From an uncultured Schlesneria sp. (lineage in GTDB: Bacteria > Planctomycetota > Planctomycetia > Planctomycetales > Planctomycetaceae), in the NCBI GenBank assembly GCA_903911795.1, contig CAIWEX010000329.1:1-35363 (forward strand): DNA of 35,363 nucleotides, written 5' to 3'. The notes below the pieces were generated by a model. That model searched no databases. It saw only the letters and a program-made list of their open reading frames with translations, and was not told the DNA's origin. A program made the translations under genes and the position numbers. Shown here in pieces: positions 32,886 to 35,363 of this stretch. Each line of letters opens with the position of its first letter. The first letter of the stretch is position 1.

Positions 32886-34055
32886 TCAGCGTTGCGGTTG
32901 AGCATTCCAGGCTGGATTCGACAGTTCGCCTGGCGAATAGACTGGATGCTTTTCCTTGTACTGGATGTAGTTGACGGCTGGTGGCATGCTCAACCCAGGT
33001 TCGTGTGAAACATCGATCAGCATGTCCTTGGTTCCCGTGGGCAGATCCTGGCGAGTCCGATTTCGCACGGTGTGTGACTGGAGCGATGCTGGACCACCGT
33101 AAGGGAGGTGTGTTGGACCAGGCAGCCCGATCGGAGTTCCGGTGATCGGCATTCCGTAAGGAGCCATGTTGACACCCGAGATCGGTACACCTGGCATACC
33201 GGAACCGGCCATCATCATCGCACCGGGAATGCCTGGGGTGGCATGACCGGCAGGACCGATGGGGAGTGGTGGCATCATCTGACCTTGTTCACCATCAACG
33301 GCGTGAGCAACCTGATCAATCTCGCCTCGTTCGTTAGCGGTCATGTTTCGACCACCGGCCTGACCTGGCATCTCCAGATCCATGTTCCCCATTCGCAGAA
33401 CAGCCATGATCGTTCCACGCTTGTCGGCTTCCTGGATCGGATCGACACCGGGATCGAGGCGGGTGGAGACGAGTGTTTCCACGTTGGCAATCGCCAGTTC
33501 CTGGAACTTTGCATCCGGCAGATAGATGACCTTGGTCACGAAGTTGTTGCTTTCAACTTGTTCGAGGTCTTCTTCGGTGAGCTGCATCGGAACGCTGTTG
33601 TGCGTCAGATAAGCTTCGGTGTTGGGATGACCTGGATAGACCTGCAGGGTCGGGTACAGGGTCAGTCCTTCACGACCAGGAATGTTGTTGATCTTCAGGC
33701 GGTAGGTACCACCCTGGAAGAAATTGTAACGAGCGGGGGTGACGAGTTGATTCTCGGCATAGCCGCTGGGAATCAACCAGCCGATGTGCATTCCGTCAGG
33801 ACCGACGAAGCGAACCTGCGTTGTCGATGGAGCAGCAGGCCGTGGGCCTGGTCCGCCAGGGCCACCCCACATACCGGGTCCACCCATCATCGGGATCACA
33901 CCCGGACCTGGACCATCAACCATTGGGCCTGGCTGGGCCAACATCTGAGCCGGGGGAGCGTGATACTCGCCCTTGTTTGTTAATTGGTTGCCATCCATGG
34001 CGCAGCCGACGCACACGACGACGACCGTGCCCAAAGCCAGAAAGTAGTACTTCAT
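32886..34055 (-). CDS. Envelope lipoprotein, Gly/Pro/Met-rich, paralog of 32052
   Basis: A 389-residue lipoprotein: signal helix at 4-17 and lipobox VCVGC with Cys18. Residues 35-75 are Pro/Gly/Met-rich ([20 protein letters not shown]), as is 260-330 ([20 protein letters not shown]). Between them is the core shared with the gene at 32052: YRLKI (118-122), [13 protein letters not shown] (172-184) and [15 protein letters not shown] (209-223). The low-complexity arms may span or contact the wall. GAGAGGGG lies 5 nt before the ATG at 34055; a reading from 34115 has no such support. It starts a leftward group of three envelope genes. Function is unknown. Confidence 0.82.
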   Translation of the reverse strand: MKYYFLALGTVVVVCVGCAMDGNQLTNKGEYHAPPAQMLAQPGPMVDGPGPGVIPMMGGPGMWGGPGGPGPRPAAPSTTQVRFVGPDGMHIGWLIPSGYAENQLVTPARYNFFQGGTYRLKINNIPGREGLTLYPTLQVYPGHPNTEAYLTHNSVPMQLTEEDLEQVESNNFVTKVIYLPDAKFQELAIANVETLVSTRLDPGVDPIQEADKRGTIMAVLRMGNMDLEMPGQAGGRNMTANERGEIDQVAHAVDGEQGQMMPPLPIGPAGHATPGIPGAMMMAGSGMPGVPISGVNMAPYGMPITGTPIGLPGPTHLPYGGPASLQSHTVRNRTRQDLPTGTKDMLIDVSHEPGLSMPPAVNYIQYKEKHPVYSPGELSNPAWNAQPQR

Positions 34056-34392
34056 CGCAACCCCTCTCCGAAATAGGCACTGCGACTCGCTGCCAACCTG
34101 TATGACGACAAACAACTGCCATCCTCACAGGCCATCATTCGAATCGGCTGTCCCTGCCGAATCCCGTTCACTTCAACTGCCCAGCGGTCAACGTGCCGCG
34201 TTGGGTTTCCATAAAATGTCACCACGTTGACCTGCTGAATCTGCGATCAACCAGTTTCACCGTCGACCTTGGTGTCGATTTCCAGGTAGAATGGGCGAAC
34301 TTGGCTTCCAGTCGTCTGGAGATCCAAGTGAAGCCGGTCCGCTACCTGGACTGGTCGTACGTCGGTCTGTTCTCTTTTCGGAAGGAATCGCC
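34056..34392. other. 337-nt divergent spacer
   Basis: This lies between the lipoprotein start (leftward) and the LolA-like start (rightward). I see no gene. TAAAAT at 34212-34217 could be a -10 box, but no good -35 is found 17 nt before it. The main feature is the nested stem-loop at 34282-34349, described separately. Confidence 0.4.
34282..34349 (+). promoter_or_regulatory. Nested stem-loop in the leader of the LolA-like gene
   Basis: CCAGGTAG (34282-34289) and CTACCTGG (34342-34349) are perfect partners. Inside, ACTTGG (34299-34304) pairs with CCAAGT (34324-34329), and TCCAG (34307-34311) with CTGGA (34316-34320) around TCGT. This makes about 19 bp of nested helix, ending 43 nt before the TTG start and 30 nt before its GGAAGGA ribosome site. 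An RNA control element is a fair inference; no known riboswitch class was recognised. Confidence 0.45.
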
Positions 34393-35363
34393 TTGTATCT
34401 TTGGCAAATCCGGCATATTCCGAATCCTTGGCGGAAATTGACCAGTTTTTCCGTGTTGCTCGCAGTTTCGCTCATGGCAGTCTGGGCAATTGGCGAAGGG
34501 GTTCGAACGGCTCGCGGGCAGGGGGACGCCAAGCCGGCGACCGAGAAAAAGGAGCCCAAACCGGCCGATCCCGCCACCATCAAGGCGGCCACCGACTTCA
34601 TCAAGAAGCTGCACGAGTCGCTCTACACGCGAAATTCCATTAAGGCCGATGTTGAACAAACCGCTTCGATCGGAACTCAACAGTTTCAGATCGACGGACA
34701 TTACCTCAGCAGTGGCCAGAAGTTGCGTCTGGAATATGCGATCAGGCCGGATCAGGGGGTAGCAGGTTCACTGCTGGAAATCTGCGACGGGAAAGATCTG
34801 TGGAGTCTGACGACCGTCGGCAAGACTCAGCGAGTGACTCACCGCGACGTTCAGCAAATCAAGGCGGCCGTGACTGCAAACCGCAACGTCCCCGACGTCG
34901 TCCTGACGGCGGAACTGGGGTTGGGGGGATTGACGGCCCTGCTGGCTTCGCTCGAACGGACGATGATTTTCGATGCCATGAAAGAGGAATCCGGAGAAGA
35001 CGGGGCGCGAACCATCATCCAGGGCCGCTGGAAACCAGAAATCGTTCAGCGGTGGCCGCGAGGCAAGGACGACATGCTTCCCGCCTATATTCCCGATCTC
35101 GTCCGGATCTGGGTCGATTCCAAGGCGATGTTTCCGACGCGTATCGTTTACATCAAGCGAGTGATCGAAAAAGAGAAAAAAGTCTACAGACCGCTCGTCA
35201 GCCTGAAGTTCAAAAACGTCGAGTTTGATGCTCCCGTGAATGATGACCAGTTCACGTTCGAACCGCCTGAAGGTGTCGTTCCCGAAGACATCACGCGCCA
35301 ATTCCTCGACCGGATGAAGAAGGGTGCTGAAGCAGATGCTGCCAAACCCGCAGCAGACCAGGC
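34393..35363 (+). CDS. LolA-like membrane-anchored protein, 3' end outside the window
   Basis: At least 323 codons, open at the right edge. The start is TTG at 34393, chosen because GGAAGGA lies 6 nt upstream and because the first ATG (34474) would cut the leader helix. Residues 16-33 (LTSFSVLLAVSLMAVWAI) form a signal or anchor helix, followed by a Lys/Pro-rich linker. The rest resembles the LolA/outer-membrane lipoprotein carrier fold: DVEQTASIGTQQFQIDGHY, LEYAIRP, then alternating strands to FKNVEFDAPVNDDQFTFEPP. LolA proteins carry lipids or lipoproteins across the periplasm; planctomycete relatives are often unlinked to classic Lol genes. Ends with an Ala/Lys-rich stretch. Moderately sure of the fold, not of function. 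Confidence 0.7.
   Translation, partial: MYLWQIRHIPNPWRKLTSFSVLLAVSLMAVWAIGEGVRTARGQGDAKPATEKKEPKPADPATIKAATDFIKKLHESLYTRNSIKADVEQTASIGTQQFQIDGHYLSSGQKLRLEYAIRPDQGVAGSLLEICDGKDLWSLTTVGKTQRVTHRDVQQIKAAVTANRNVPDVVLTAELGLGGLTALLASLERTMIFDAMKEESGEDGARTIIQGRWKPEIVQRWPRGKDDMLPAYIPDLVRIWVDSKAMFPTRIVYIKRVIEKEKKVYRPLVSLKFKNVEFDAPVNDDQFTFEPPEGVVPEDITRQFLDRMKKGAEADAAKPAADQ

Noticed and set aside
33108-33983. 291-codon plus-strand frame opposite the Gly/Pro-rich lipoprotein
   Set aside because: It is the His/Thr/Arg-rich mirror of low-complexity Gly/Pro/Met sequence; the minus gene has a lipobox and a ribosome site.

Overview
The window looks like chromosome of a member of the Planctomycetota. Typical markers are a secreted protein that joins a planctomycete-type CxxCH cytochrome domain to WD40 repeats, a secreted ThuA-like protein, a TIGR03067-type lipocalin-like protein, a DUF11 surface lipoprotein, an ABC permease fused to a CPBP protease, FloA, and a Hanks-type kinase with C-terminal HEAT-like sequence. 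A Schlesneria/Planctopirus-like lineage is my guess only. Genes are loosely spaced, on both strands, and many have clear AGGAG-type ribosome binding sites.

Layout. 1-405: 5' end of a leftward tyrosine-recombinase-like integrase, a cluster of CTACAC repeats before it, and a tRNA-Lys(TTT); probably the edge of an integrated element. 591-2861: a small secreted protein and a class III aminotransferase, divergent. 2985-5126: a hairpin-rich leader and the cytochrome/WD40 protein. 5490-6942: a membrane Ser/Thr kinase whose C-terminal part is in another frame, an apparent frameshift. 6976-10581: leftward genes for a membrane metallophosphoesterase, a secreted glutathione peroxidase, a lipocalin-like protein and a GNAT acetyltransferase. 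10931-12273: a membrane coiled-coil protein closed by a strong terminator. 12445-17408: a six-gene fatty-acid-like cluster. 17885-20551: a HEAT-like secreted protein and a ThuA-like protein, with a strong terminator. 20550-23484: an ABC-2 permease/CPBP fusion with its ATPase. 23738-26051: floA, an RbsD/FucU-type mutarotase, and a convergent diguanylate cyclase. 26241-30248: an M16 protease, a zinc-ribbon protein and a SUKH-family protein. 30394-30586: a structured intergenic stretch with no credible gene. 30641-34055: a DUF11 protein and two paralogous envelope proteins. 34393 to the end: the start of a LolA-like membrane-anchored protein with a TTG start.

The most coherent system is 12582-17408: dehydratase, ketoreductase, acyl carrier protein with an unusual internal insertion, second dehydratase, ketosynthase, and a membrane-anchored hydrolase, behind a candidate promoter and a 14-bp inverted repeat. 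It has the elongation, reduction and dehydration steps of a type II fatty-acid or polyene pathway, but no initiating synthase, malonyltransferase or enoyl reductase. It therefore probably borrows those from the housekeeping pathway to make a special acyl chain. The second candidate system is the leftward trio at 30641-34055, where two proteins share a conserved core and travel with a DUF11 protein, which suggests a cell-surface assembly. All functions are read from sequence motifs by eye; no search was run.
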